Origin: Phorcus lineatus
Taxonomy: Eukaryota; Mollusca; Gastropoda; Trochida; Trochidae
Assembly: GCA_921293015.1 (NCBI GenBank)
Contig: OV121087.1
Location: 12,722,501-12,786,500, forward strand
Reading direction: 5' to 3'
Length of the DNA: 64,000 nucleotides
Below are positions 47,881-61,530 of the stretch, piece by piece. The notes under the pieces were generated by a model. The model had not been told where the DNA came from and did no database searches. It saw only the letters and a list, made by a program, of their open reading frames with translations. How positions within the stretch are numbered: the first letter of the stretch is position 1; every line of letters begins with the position of its first letter. A program made the position numbers and the translations under genes.

Positions 47881-50453
47881 AGTTTATGAACAAAGGCTTA
47901 AGTTTTCTTTTCAGTTCTCTCTCTATGAACTGACACTGACCATTGTCTTAAGTCAAGTCCATTACTGATTGATCGGTCTCTAAGTCATTAATAGACCTTG
48001 CCTAACGTCATTACGTTGTTCCAGACAGGTAAATCTACGATGAAAAGGATGTATCCATCAGAGAAAAAAGAATCAGAAACTCATAATTCATTGTGTTAAT
48101 AAAACGATTTAAACTGGCAGTTTCCCTCTGGTTACAGTGATGACGTCACAATATCGTTAATGAAAAAGTCTGGAATCTCCTATTTTGCGAACAGGTTGTT
48201 CGCAGCAACGATGATTGATATTTCGAATCAACTTTACTCATTTTGGAAACATAATTCAGACAGAAATAAGACCTGTAAAATTATGTTTTAGTATATTGTC
48301 AGATGTGATCGATTTGAATTGAAAAAGGGGGTAACCGATACGAACATAAAAGTACCATGGTAGCTTGACGCCATTACTCTACAGAAACGGAAATTAATAA
48401 GGAAAATCAATGGAGTTTGGAAATCCCTCTCACCTGCTTACGTGTGTAGACGGACGTTTCTACGCTGAAAGAAGTTGCATCTATTTCATGTTTAATCAGA
48501 TAATATTTTATCCTATTACGTTTCATGCGGGTCAGTGCCTGTATGACATACACTTAATCATGTAAACAAATCGCTACACATTTTTATTTTAATATTTTTC
48601 CCATGTCCGATAGCATTGTCTTTCTCTGTTAAAACATTTGTGTTCGTTGTTATCACACTAAGCAGAAATCTCAAGGAATATTAACTGATTTTAGTCATCC
48701 TGAATTGTTAATATGTGTACCAATTCGTAGCAAAGAACACCCTTTTTTGCAATTGGGGTGATGACATGTATGTTAGTAAACTTTCAGACGAGGCTTATTC
48801 AAACAGAAAACATATTCCATATCTTTGTATTACAAGATTACAAAAGACTTATTTTCATCTTACATTGCTTGCTCTACCAGGTTTACATGGAGTGCTTTAA
48901 TTAAAGAGCTGCTTTATGTGTATTCATTGATCGGAGAGTATGCCATGTTTTACTTTGTTCATCTCCATCTAGCTTCACTGTAGTTAGTCACGAATGTAGA
49001 CAGAATCAATAGACTTATCCTTAGGAAGGAATTTTATACTCATGCGTTGTGATGGTGGCTAGCTTTTTTTTACTGAAAGCACACCATGTTGGGACTAACA
49101 ATCATTAAATAAGAACAAAACGTCTTCTCACTGTCTTTAATAACGTTATATTTCGTGTTCCATTAATTTAATAGCTGGTGTAAAACATTACAATTAATTA
49201 TAAATAAAGCATTTATAAACCGCTTTTCCGAGCACATTTTTTCTAGGCATTTAGGCATAAGGCTCTCTCAAAAAGATGAGTTTTCGGGACTTGCTTAACC
49301 AGTTTACGGTCTTATTCGGTGTTAGCTTTTGCTTAAATCTGCTGATAAAAGACGAGTTATTCAAAGGGAGATATACTTGGATGATTTTTAAAATTAGAGG
49401 CTGTCGTTAACATGTATTTGAGGCCTTGGCTGACTTATTAAATAAGATGTTTTAATAGCAAAATCTAACGTATTTAAGGTTCCAAATATATCTATTGCAA
49501 ATGACCAAACATACCTTTGCTTGTGCATACCATCTAGAGAAAACACTGTAATAATTACTGTTACCTTGTAACACTTATTACAAAACTAAAAGACCTCAAT
49601 GAACGATAACAGCCGGTTAAATGGCAATTATCTACGAAAATAAAGTCAATACGTCGACCAGCCATAAATACTCATTCTAGTTCGAGATTATCGGCTATTA
49701 TGACACTGGAAAACATTTCAAGATAACAGACAAAAATATGTCAATCTTATTTTATGATTACTCCATCTGAAATGATGCAAGAATTCTACTCCTGGACATT
49801 CGTCCTCTAAAGCCCGCATGCGACCAAAAACACCTCCTTTTAACAAAGGATTAACCGCAATGGCTTCATGAATTAAAATTTGAATAAGTTCCTGTGGCTA
49901 AGTTAGAAAATGAATACATTGCTTCGACTATATTATACCCCCTCCCCCCAAATCCACCCCAACCCCATATCACAAATTGTTAACCTAATAACGCTGAATG
50001 TTTCACCGAGGGAGATCAAATATAATATTCGTCAGGATTACTCGATAATATTAGCATTATAATGATATACGTTGTTGGCTGCATTGGGTTCTGATATAGC
50101 AAATACGATTTTTATTAAAGTTTGAAGTTAAGAGGATCGCCATTTATAAGGATGATCGTCGCAGACAAGTAACAACACTAATTAACAGGTGATATTAGAT
50201 AGATGCAAATAGTTGTCGCCTCAAGTCGGAGACTAATTAAAGATCCAGTTTGATTCGTTCAGATTTACTTATATAACTGGCATTTAGATATGGTGTAGAT
50301 ACTATATCAACTTTTTATTGATGACAGCTGTTGACTTAGTAAGAAATGGAGAATGCACGAGGAAGAGTGGATGCGTGAAAATAACTACTCCGAATGTATT
50401 TTCAATCTGAATCCATGTAACACTTCAAGAAACGAAATATTGTCATTTTTACC

Positions 50454-50457
<4 letters not shown>

Positions 50458-50499
<42 letters not shown>
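50458..50499. repeat. (AT)21 microsatellite
   Basis: Pure AT tract of 42 bases inside block A3; not seen at the matching place in A2. Confidence 0.95.
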
Positions 50500-50502
<3 letters not shown>

Positions 50503-52272
50503 ATATTGTTTTTAATATTTTGCTAACAATGATACAAGGCTTCGTGCTCACTCATGGAACATGTTATGTTAAAGTTAGACAACTTCAAGACACTACTGAA
50601 ATGGATTTATTCAAGCTTGTGCTCTGCCATATTTTACCCAACTGGATATGATTAACGCATCCAATTCTATCCATGTTTTATGTCGTTCTTTCCCAACAGA
50701 GGTAGCTCCGTCAAAAATTCCTATACAACCTCTGTCTTAATACGAAGGTTTCTCGGGCTTCCGGTAGTTCCCCTACCGGCACAATATTGCAACTTAAACT
50801 ACTATAAAATATTGCAGATTATATCGCTGTAACGATTGGTTGCCCACATAACGTCAAAATTTCTTTTCACTGAAGTAATACAAAGGTTGTAAGGTGAAAT
50901 ATTAACGTAAAACTCTTATCGGGCTTATGCAATGTCTCAACTCTCGCATAAAATTTGCTTAATGGCGAGGCGACAAGGAGCAGGTCTTATCCTTTTCAAA
51001 GCAATGAAGCTTGTGTCCTAATTAATGGGTATCAAATCAAATTTATTGAATAAAATATGTCTTTGAAAGTTCCTACAGAAGCAAAAGATGCGATTTATCT
51101 AAATACTCAAATATTGAAAGAACAAAAATGGAGACAGATACACACAGCTCTCTTTTGAAGCTATCAAAGTGCATTAAGGATTTTCAAGTTGCTGACACCT
51201 CGTTCTAACCATCAGTTCTCAATTCAACTCCTTCTATACAATGGGCAACTGGTGGCTGAATGAGAGCGCCTGACGCCTCACATAACCCCAGGTAACGTCA
51301 AGACCATACACCTTTATATATTGCCGTGTATATATCACATTTTCAATATAGTTCACCGTCAAGTCGACTCCCAGGCAATATATTTCACTAAATTGCATTC
51401 TTGAATTAATTGGATTCTTGAATTTCTAAACCATTCTCGTACAAACACAATTACGTCTTGTATTAGTCTCGTCGTGTGGACCAGATACTGGCAGCAATGG
51501 CACTCTTTATCAGGGTAATTTTGCAATGTGCTAAAAGAAGTTAAATTGAAAAACGTTTAATGAAAACAAATTGCTCCGAGGGTAGAGAAGGGCCAACATG
51601 CGATTAAACACAGTTATTAATGGATCCTTTTTTCCGAATTTTTAATCAAACATTTTGTAGACAGTTTTAGAAAGTGATTTTACACATAACTAAAACATGT
51701 GATACGCTCTTTGAAATGATACACGTCTCATATCTCTAACACAAGAAAGCAAATTTCCTAGATAACAGCCGAGCACCAAAGATGTGAAATATGCATTTTG
51801 TAAATTTCACGCTGATTGTAAACAATCTCGTTGAAATCGTTTAAAACACATCACTTGTACCTCGCTGTATTCTGATCTGAGTAATTTTCATAGGAGTCAT
51901 GCCAAATGACCTCCTCATTCAAGCCAATCAGCTACGAGACTAGAACGTCAATTGTATGATTTGATGGTTCAGCGGGCCTTTGATTGTCAGATATATTAAA
52001 AATTAAATGTCAAAGACAAAGCCAGAAATCAAATAATAAATACAGCAAGGTTTGTTCTACCTGAATCGATTTCGGTATTATGTTAACATGAACTTGCATG
52101 TGCGCTAAATTCATTTAAGTCTTGTTAAGAGCAGTGTCTCGTACATTGTTATGGCCACTTGGCGTAACCTTCTTGCTACCTAAATTTGGCCAAGAAAAAG
52201 ACAACTTTAACCGTTAGGTTGCCTTCAAGCAATATAAATTATTGATTACGATTATTTTATTCTTATTTATAC

Positions 52273-53145
52273 ATTTCCCTCAGGTATTGCGAAGAGTTTC
52301 TATTATCAATCCGTCTGCAGACTGTCCCAGAATTGCTAAGTGATGTTTTACAAACAGGACATTGGAATCTGTGTAACACCCTTGTACTCAAGATTACTAA
52401 CACCGTTCTTCAACAGCTCTGGACGAATCGGTTCAACATTGTTCTCAATTAAGAGGTGTCTACTGTCAAATCTCTGCTGATCAAATGACCTTTCCTTAAA
52501 CACTTTTCTGAGTGTTATTAAACAGATGATATGTAAGTTTTAACACTGAATCTCATCAATATAAACTTATCTCCTTTTAAAGATGTTTTCTACTGCTAAA
52601 CGGTTATGCATTCACATGCAGCCTGCATTCCGACAGCACATCACAGAGCGAAGAATAATGGTCTACAGAATTTTTTGACAATACAAACAAAACTGACAGG
52701 ATTTTATCACGTATTGTTAATGTAAGTTGAGCACAACTCATATCATGCAAAATCATATTTAATTTCTAAGAACAGGTTCTGGGAACGTGCCATATTGAAT
52801 CGAATAAGTTAGGAACAACAATATGTATCAAACGTTTGCTGTCATCTCGTGTATTAATAACTACAGCTAACTTTCTCGGGATAACCCCCACAAGCGACGG
52901 TAACATTGATATTTGCTATGAGTATATGCATGGTTGACTACAATTCCCTTAGGTGTATGGCGAAGGGTTCTTCTATCAATCCGTCTGCAGACTTTGTCCC
53001 AGAATTCCTAAGGACATCGCTTGCCATGTAATCTGTGTAACACCGTTGTTCTCCAGGTATTAGTAACACCGTTGTTCGGATCGGATCGGTCCAGCCTTAT
53101 TCTCAATGAAGAGGTGTCTACTGGCAAATTTCTGCTGATCAGATG
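52273..53145 (+). repeat. Two-copy local direct repeat, about 200 bp, 660 bp apart
   Basis: 52283-52495 and 52950-53145 share TCAATCCGTCTGCAGACT, GTCCCAGAATT-CTAAG, ATCTGTGTAACACC, AGTAACACCGTTGTTC-like and AAGAGGTGTCTACT-GCAAAT, CTGCTGATCA-ATGA. The second unit also repeats AACACCGTTGTTC internally. No coding frame spans either copy. Confidence 0.8.
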
Positions 53146-53149
53146 ATCG

Positions 53150-54480
53150 ATATAGCGAGCGCCTTTAATGTTCACGGTAGAGTCACGAAATCATTTACAC
53201 AGTCAAAAGGAGACACGCCACCCCTACGTTATCCTCAGATGTATTATTGGCATATAGTATATATATGACATGTAGTGGTGCGTGGTCCTGAGTCATAGAT
53301 AGATACTTCTGGTATGACTCTAGATATGTTAAATACTAAGAGATGAGCCTCTGTCAAACAAGCAGCAACTGTATTCCAGAAATGATACAATGGTAGTCCG
53401 TGTCCGAAGGGTTTGCGCCTATCAAGCAACCAGCTGTTTCTTACATTGATAATGTACTGTCCTCGTGTCCAGACTTTTATTCCGACAAGTGCTTTTAGCA
53501 ACGTAATGATTTATGTGCCCCTTCGCCACCAGTAATCTTAATTTGGAATAACGTAATACAGAGTAGTGCACTCCTAGATGCGTCTCTACTGTGTAATGAA
53601 GTACTAGTTATCTATCTGCAAATGAAACATCTTGAAATATTGTATTATAACACATCTTGAGTATCAATTATGGCGTAGTATGCTGCTTTAGTAAGACAAG
53701 GAATACGTATACATCTACATGCAACTGACGAGAACGAAGGCAACACTCCTCTCGGGAAAAGCTGCAAATTCCTTTATTAAATTTATGTCTGATTATGGAT
53801 AAAAACAAATTTACACTTTTTGTAAAATCAATAAACGAACACGATGGCACAGCCTAGATGATTTAATCTGTGGAAGTGGAACGTAGCCTTCTTGTAGTTC
53901 GGGTATATGGCAATACTTTTATTCTAAGAAAATTAATATCTGCTGATTTTTTGTGACACAATTCGTTGGTTGAAAATATATTTGAGCACATTATATAGTT
54001 GTATTCTGTAGTAAGGCTTGATCAATCCTTGGGTTGAATTCCACGATGGTGGAAACCACTTAATTATATGGAGAAATTCGCAAATGAATATGGCAAACAG
54101 TTCATTACTGTTTTGTTTATTGTTTCTGTTCAGAGGCGAAGCTTATCCGCACTCTGAGGTCAAATTCCAATTGAAAATGTGTACTTTAAATAATAAAAGA
54201 ACATCAGCTATTCATTTTCCAGGGGAAATGTCTTCACTGTAATTCATTTGAAAAATTTTAAATCTTGGTCCGGATAAAACTATGTCGATATCAGCGAATG
54301 ATAAAACTTATACTGGACTAAATCGATCCATCAGCCTCAAAACTCTGCTGTTGTAAAAAAGTCCTTTTTGATAATTAATCAAAAATCATATTTAAATAGA
54401 TTAAATAATCGAAGGGTTTTTGTTTAAATATACCTGTAAAAGTTATTTCAAAGGGAAATATAAATGTGCGCTTAGCAGGT
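53150..54480. other. Intergenic DNA, nothing recognised
   Basis: Frames of 60-85 codons are present without motifs. No transposon signature was seen. Confidence 0.35.
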
Positions 54481-55110
54481 CAACTGCAGATGAAAGACTC
54501 ATAACTGAGCGAAATAACAGGCGTTTTTATAGTGCCGGGAGTTCCTTAAGAGGCTTTAGCTCCCAATTACACTGATACAATGCAATTAGCCCTTGTTCCT
54601 CGAGTATCTTTGTAAAGAAACGGCGAACAAAGACTATTGCAAAAACCAGCCAGAGGCATAACAGATATTAAATCCTGTGTTTTTCATTAGTTTCAAGGCT
54701 TTTAATGCCTAGCAGGAATATCGGTAGATGTCCTTTCATCTTGACTCTTGTTTATGAATTATTTCTGATATAACCACATCAAACCTCAACTGCCCATGAC
54801 GTCGTTCGACCCCAGTCGTTAGCGCGGTCAGTTGAAGAGGGACCCCCATTGTCACACGCTGACAACCTCTTTGGGCTCGGTTAGCGGTGTCATTCAATCA
54901 ATAAATTATGTCCTGATCGCCATTCTTTCAGACGTGGGGGAATTTGAGCTTTGCCAGTGTTTCGAAATTGGATTTCCTCCACAATAACGGCAGTAAGACT
55001 TTCCCATCGCACTATCAAGAAATTATTTTATTTCGTCGGCCGGATGATGAATTGACAGTCTGGGGAATGTGATGGCATGGCATATCCCTGTGGACCGATT
55101 AAATGAGATG
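54480..55110. promoter_or_regulatory. Less AT-rich non-coding island, possible conserved regulatory DNA
   Basis: This stretch is visibly richer in G and C than its surroundings, has no long frame in any direction and no transposon match, and is not part of any duplicated block. Homeodomain-like CAATTAG and HMG-like ACAAAG words occur, which is weak evidence because such words are common. I list it as a candidate enhancer-like region only. Confidence 0.2.
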
Positions 55111-56439
55111 TGTAGAAGTAATAGGTTCAGCGAAAGAATTTACAAAATTTACACTTTTTCATAAAGGTGATTTAATGCCGACGCATAGTTTTCTTTAATA
55201 GTAAAGGTATCAAATGGACAAGGGACCCCAATTACACAGATGATCACGAAGTTAATAGGCTTTTTTCTCTTACTGCATGGTCCTTAATGCAATAAACTGC
55301 ATAAAGATTAAGCGTAAGTTTATCTCGAGCGTATAGAATAAATAGTGTAGCGCTGCCATTTCAAAGTTTACATGTTAACTCAGCATAAAAATATAAGCAT
55401 ATCTCTCAGAATTTGTAGTTTATCGTGTAAGTAGATGTAGTTAAATGCTATATTGTCTAAAGCACTGTGTCGGCGACGAAAATGTCTTTACGTTTGTCAC
55501 ACTAAATAATATGCAACCTGTTGCCGTCGAAATTTTTTCAAGCTTTACAAATTGAAATCACATCCTATGTTTCTTTAGAAAGAAAAGAATGATATTAGTG
55601 AGTTATCAAAATATTCCCTTACAGTTATTCTAAAATGTTATTTCAGTGATTAAGACCAATCTATTTAAAATGAGTTGTGACTGAATTGGGGTTTAACGTG
55701 TTTTGAACAATAAATGAAACACGTGGATGACAATTTTATCATTAAGTGTACAAATTAATTAAATAAGGTTATCGATATAAATGAAATTCTAGAAGTATTA
55801 ATTTATCAATTCATCTTTACTGTAGCACGCCATTCAACAAGCCAAATTAGCCCTTTGTAACTTTCCAATCTGGTCTAGTTAAGGATATCCCAAAATGAGG
55901 ATTTCTTTAAATGACCTTTTCCCCAAGAAACATGAAAAGATATTGTTTTATCATTCATAAGTTAGTTTAGTTGGATTCTGAAGACATGGTGCAACTCCGT
56001 TTCACTAGCATTTATTATTCATGAAATGAAATATTTTGTATAGTGACGTTTCTTTTGTTACTCAATTTATATTGACTAACGGTTAAGCATAATGTTTAGA
56101 ATAAGAGCATTTCATAAAGTTATTTACGTGTAAGTATTTTTCTAATCTATATCTTACTTACACCCACACAATCTGTTTCGCAAATTTCTAATTATGTGTT
56201 TTTGAACATTTAGCATCCATAATTTTTTAATCGAAAAGATGCAGAACGGCCAACGAACAAAGCACAGATACTCAAAACAGGTAATGGTTCGGTTCAAGAT
56301 TCGCAGAGTCTTGTAGGAGCGTGTTTCTTTCATGTATTCCATTAAAGTGCTATTTAACCCTATAAATCCCTCTGCATCAAGCATTTGAATTGGAAGGATT
56401 TGTGTGATTTGATGCAGATCATCCGGTAGTCTTGATCAT

Positions 56440-57380
56440 TTTCCAGAGATTTATCTAACAATCGATGTACTTCAATATGACATCGACACCGAGATTTACA
56501 AGGTATTTCCCCATAGCATCTCATAAGAAAATTCTTTCAGCAAGTTTCACGAAAGATTCAACCGTGAAATCCTTTTACAAGTCAAGCTACCGGCAAAGAG
56601 GTCAGTTTCATGCTGCAGGCCAACTATCCCAGTACGGACGCTACTAAATAACCATCTTTAGACGGTGTTGTGTTCAGGCACGCGTTCAAATTACACCCAT
56701 CCCAAAAACCAACTCGGGCTTTGTTCAAAGTCTTTAAAGACGCCTGTCAGAGGAAAATTGAATATATCCGCCCCCTTTCTATCATGATAAGTTTGGTTCT
56801 TCTGGTTTATTTCACAGCAGATATTGGGATCAAATCAAGCATGACCTATGCCCGTGTTTAAGGTTAAACGGGGGAAATACGAGCCGATGTCGAGTATTAA
56901 GGATTAGCGAAAGATGTTGCTGCATTGTTAAAGTACGCTCTCTGTCACAGGCAAATTGATGAGGCAAGTAAAGAGGTTTCATCAGGCGCGGTGTCGGTTT
57001 CTCTGGTCTATAGTTTAAATCTAATTATCTATTTAGTCCGAGAGGCTATGTAATATTACGCTTCAAGTGACAGGTAGTCCATGGTTAAACATCCAAACCG
57101 TACAGAGAGTAGGTAATTGTGATCTCGAATTGTTTGGTGCTCAAGGGGTGAGGAATAGAGCAGCTGTTATTACAGTGAAGAATTTTCGACGTACGGACTA
57201 CTTCAGTATTGAATATAATTGCCTGTTTTATCGCCTAACCTACTAATCAAAAGGAGGTGGGTTTGACCGGGATTAACGGTCGTCATCCAATGAACTCAAA
57301 ATTCGTGTCTGTATCAACTCTACGCACAGCTATTCATTATCGGGTCACTCCGCTGCATCAGATTACAGGACCTGCATAAC
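56440..57380. promoter_or_regulatory. Second less AT-rich non-coding island
   Basis: Similar in character to 54.48-55.11 kb: balanced base composition, single copy in the window, frames of only 60-63 codons (56465-56647, 56670-56861) with no motif. It could be regulatory DNA or an unrecognised old element. Confidence 0.2.
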
Positions 57381-58056
57381 GACTAAAACTAAAATATTGC
57401 ACTTTCTCACTGATCTTGAATATCGATTTGAAGCAGCCACACAAGTCCTATGACGAAAATAGGGAATATTTGATAAAAACCAAATCCATTCGATTATGTA
57501 CAGATTAAAGATCGGAATTGTCAAAAATACGTACTACGACAAACATCGTCGTCCTAAACAACATGAATTTAAACGAATACCATGAATTCCGTACATAATG
57601 AAAATTATGAAAAATGAAATGAATGAAAAATATGTACAATTGAAACAAAGTTTTTATTATGGAAATTAGGAACTCAAGTTGAAATCATGCATTATAAGGA
57701 ATAAACCAAAAGCACGCGTAACCTTTTCATAAATATTTGTGATAAATATATTCCAATTATATATTGCATATACTATAAAATCAAATCTGTCTTTCTATCA
57801 GTTTCAACAGTTACGGGTGAGTAATGTAATTGCGCGTGACTGGATGTACCTTGCCCGGTGTTCTATCCTAATCGTAAACTTACACCACAGCATGAATTGC
57901 CAAAACATATTGCTTTTCATCACCAGTCCCTTTCTTGTTGAAATACATTATTGATATCGTTATGGAAATGTGGCTGTCGGGATATCGCTTTTAAAAGTTT
58001 AATTTGTATATGATTAACGTTCTTCCTAATTTGGAGTTAATTATGTCCTAATAGGA

Positions 58057-58082
58057 ATATATATATATATATATATATATTA
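58057..58082. repeat. (AT)13 microsatellite
   Basis: Pure AT tract of 26 bases. Confidence 0.93.
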
Positions 58083-58129
58083 CTTTTTATCAAGTCAACA
58101 ATGCATATTAAATCAAGAAATCTACTTTG

Positions 58130-58720
58130 ATAGATTCAAAATCAGGACGGGGTCATTAACACTTAGGTGAAGATAGTATGTCTTCCCAAATGTACCATCA
58201 ACAACGAATCCGGTTGAGTTCTGTTTATATCATGTGAAGCTAACTGTCGTTATTTGAGTGATATGAAGCTCCCTTTATGAACCTGTGTTGGCGACTTCAA
58301 ACAGCGATGGTTTATGAAAACCAGATTTAACGAGCGTCGAGGTGAGCTGGGCCTAATATAGAAGATCACGTGTCAATGGATTCACAGAAAATACTGTGAA
58401 TTTATGTCACATTGTTCATTATCCTTCGTTATTTTACTATTACCATAAGATTGTATGTTACCATCATAATGTGTAGTTATTGAAAGGGAAGGACAGCATG
58501 GGTTCTAATTTTATTGTCCCGTTAAGTGTTGTTCCGACAAGGACATGACAGCTTAAGAGAAAATAAAAACATGACTTTGATTTCAATATTCGTCGTGTTT
58601 CTCGAGGCAAAGAACATTTTGACATCGTTGAATGAATTATCGACGCATAAAACATTATGATAGACATTATCGATAAAACGGAGAGCTTTATAGACATGAC
58701 AACCATTTCATATTTTATTA
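58130..58720 (+). repeat. Block G copy 1 of 3
   Basis: Matches about 61720-62250 and 62700-63260 in the same orientation. Shared words include TTTAACGAGCG then AGGTGAGCT, GATCACRTG, CACATTGTTCATTAT then CTTCGT, AGAAAATAAAAAC and a TCTTG/TCTCGAGGCAAA-type segment. No conserved frame is evident. Confidence 0.7.
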
Positions 58721-58749
58721 GATCAAAATTGTCAGTAATATGGGGTTAT

Positions 58750-59610
58750 ATTCAAAACTTTACGATAATGTCTGATTACTTTACATTCTAAATAGTTCTA
58801 CTTAAATTGAAAGACTCTTATACATTACCGTCATCGCCTCTTTTGCTAGTGATAAATTCTAATTATAAAGTTTATGAAGGTCATATCGATGACTAATTTA
58901 ACGAGATGTGAAGTAATAATTATATTTGATATGTGACATTATGTCCTTGTTGAGAAATGGTTGACACTGTTCTGGAAGTTGTTTTTTTAGAAATTACCTT
59001 TAAACGATATCTGTTTTATTACATTTGTGACGTAATTTTGTTATATTAATATTCAAACACCTACTGTTTTGACTGAGACATTGGAAGTTAATTATTCTTT
59101 CAAAGCGATTATATTGTCTTTATAAAACATTGAAAGGCCATATTTATAAATGTATTAGTATACATGTAGACTTAACAGTAATATATTTTATTCTTTGAGT
59201 GAGAAAAAAAGGATATCTGTCTTTCCTTGACAAATGTCAAGTTTTCTAATCACGTGTGGTAAAGAACAAGGTATTTCATGAATATATTATTTGTTAACCT
59301 TGCCAATATGAGACTACGAACCTGTTTAAAAACGTATAGATATATTTTTACATTCCACTTTTTTATTTGAAATGTTATTTTGTCCTGTTTGACATAACTA
59401 TACTAAAACGTTAGTTTCTAAAAAACAAATAGATTTATTTTGGTATATCGTCGGATAATTTGTATGCAGACATTTCATGTATCGTCATAAACGAATGCTT
59501 AAGATGTGTTTATGAGCCGTAAACTACAATTAAAATGTCATTTCCTCCTACAGCTTCTGTAGTGCATGAGATTTAGTTTCTTTAGAAGGATACAACATTG
59601 AATGATTATA
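58750..59610. other. AT-rich DNA, nothing recognised
   Basis: No frame, element or repeat partner was found by eye. Confidence 0.35.
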
Positions 59611-59618
59611 CGTGTGTG

Positions 59619-59673
<55 letters not shown>

Positions 59674-59796
59674 GTATATATATATAACTGTTTTATAACT
59701 GTTTTATCGTCATGATATCATATATATATATATATATATGTATGTGTATATATATATATATATATATATGTGTGATATCATGACGATAAAACAGTT
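59611..59796. repeat. (TA)n-rich foldback with perfect 24-bp arms
   Basis: The arms AACTGTTTTATCGTCATGAT-ATCA (59697-59720) and their exact reverse complement (59773-59796) enclose a TA/TG-rich spacer that can itself pair. An 11-base word AACTGTTTTAT is directly duplicated at 59686-59707. A further long (TA)n tract lies to the left. The architecture resembles the 16.55-16.82 kb structure but with unrelated arms and no hammerhead core. Confidence 0.9.
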
Positions 59797-59799
59797 CAT

Positions 59800-61360
59800 C
59801 CGATTTATTTTCAAAATGTTGTTATTGATATTATCTTGATCATGTTGACATTTCCATCTAGACAAATAATGCTTGTCTAAGGAGAATTATTTCTTCAATT
59901 GAAGTCTTCAAATGTTCTATGAAATACAACTGGATTACTTAGATAAAGAAAATCCAAATTATTTTGTAAAAGCCTAACTTAACTGCTGTACCGAACAAAT
60001 TATATTGTAAATACCAATGCAATAAATAACAATGAAAATATACAACAATTATACGTATTGGCAGGTAAAGTGGTATTATTAGGTAAAATGCATCGTATCA
60101 ATCACCCGAGAAGAAAACTTCAGTACTAATAGAGCTATATAAAATTGATATATTGCTTCTTATTTATGGAATCTCATCAGTATGCAGTTTCCAATTTAAA
60201 ATAATATAAAATATGACTCGCGTTTGTGTCTAAACACAATTCATACTTTCAGCCTGGCTGTTAACCGATTATCAACATTCCTTCCAGTTAATACAATGTT
60301 TAGAACACAAAACAGAACATCAATTGATAGAAAACTTTTCTTTGCAGTAGCATCCAGAATACAGCTCCCTTTTTTATGATAAAGGATGCCATTATGTTGT
60401 TTAATGCTTTAGCAAATAAAGATGCCTTGAGACCATATTACTTATTCGTTAATTGTCTGGTCTTGCAGTAAATTAATTTTATATTACTTTAATAAATATT
60501 CACGAATTGCATCAATATGTTATATTACCCTCTGTATCATCAAACATGTGTGCTTATGCTCCACAATTCTGAGAAAATGTACAAACGCCATATGTGATTA
60601 AATACATGATTAAAAAGAAAAGGTTTGATTCTGTTACGAGGAAGTGTATCTCTTTTGACATCTGAAACCGGAAAGTTATCTGTAATTTCTGAACAAGAAT
60701 TTATTGTTTCGTACTTCTGAAAATAACGTTCATTAGTTCTTAGAAATTATAACGTTTGTAAAGAGTCCTATACTCTTGAGGGTTTTTAAATATGATATTT
60801 AAGTTGTAAAAATGCACATGACACAGTTCTTCTTATTGCTGGATAGCTTTTCTAAATCATTGATGTTTTACAATGGCATATAAAGCCTATTCAGATTGAT
60901 ACGTGAACACCTGACACGAGCCAGTCCTCCCGGCAGTTCAATAAAGTTCGTGTTTTGCTTTTGTGTTTTCGAGTTATTGCAAGTTAGAACTGTTATTATT
61001 TGAGAAACTATCAAATTCTCATTTAAAAGTAAAACTAAGATTTGCTGAAAATACGATTTAGAGATCAGAAAGGCGGGTACCATCTACAATTCGTCATGTG
61101 GCAATGAATGCACCGAAAACATTGCAGATTTTCAGATTAACGTTAGTTTTTATTGAGGTTGTTACTGGTAATAATAATGATAATGTTAATGATAATGATA
61201 AAAGTTTATTTACGTTTCATGTGTTACATATACAGATAATAAAATCATACATCACAACCCCTGACCTCAGAATGACAAAATTACACCTTAAAATACATCA
61301 AATATAAGACGTACCAACTTTCAGATCACAAAGACAAGCATACATACTCCTATACTCATG
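59800..61360. other. AT-rich DNA, nothing recognised
   Basis: A short GATAAT-rich simple stretch lies near 61170-61200. Frames of 69-71 codons have no motif. Confidence 0.35.
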
Positions 61361-61369
61361 TGATTAATC

Positions 61370-61409
61370 ATACTCATACATACATACATGCATACTCATA
61401 TATACTTAC

Positions 61410-61440
<31 letters not shown>

Positions 61441-61530
61441 CATACATACATACATACATACACATACACGCATACATGCATACGTACATACATTCATACA
61501 TACATTCATACGTACATACATACATACATG
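61370..61530. repeat. (CATA)n microsatellite, imperfect, about 160 bp
   Basis: Tandem CATA/CATG tetranucleotides with interruptions; the longest pure run is about 61412-61462. The His/Thr/Tyr/Ile-repeat frame across it (61360-61641) is repeat translation, not a gene. Confidence 0.95.

Larger units (their letters stand above)
45600..51700 (+). repeat. Block A copy 3
   Basis: Direct, diverged repeat of 40.4-44.9 kb, lying immediately downstream of it. It includes an extra internal tandem duplication (47.22-47.88 kb) and its own (AT)21 tract at 50458-50499, and so is about 1 kb longer than copy 2. Confidence 0.75.
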
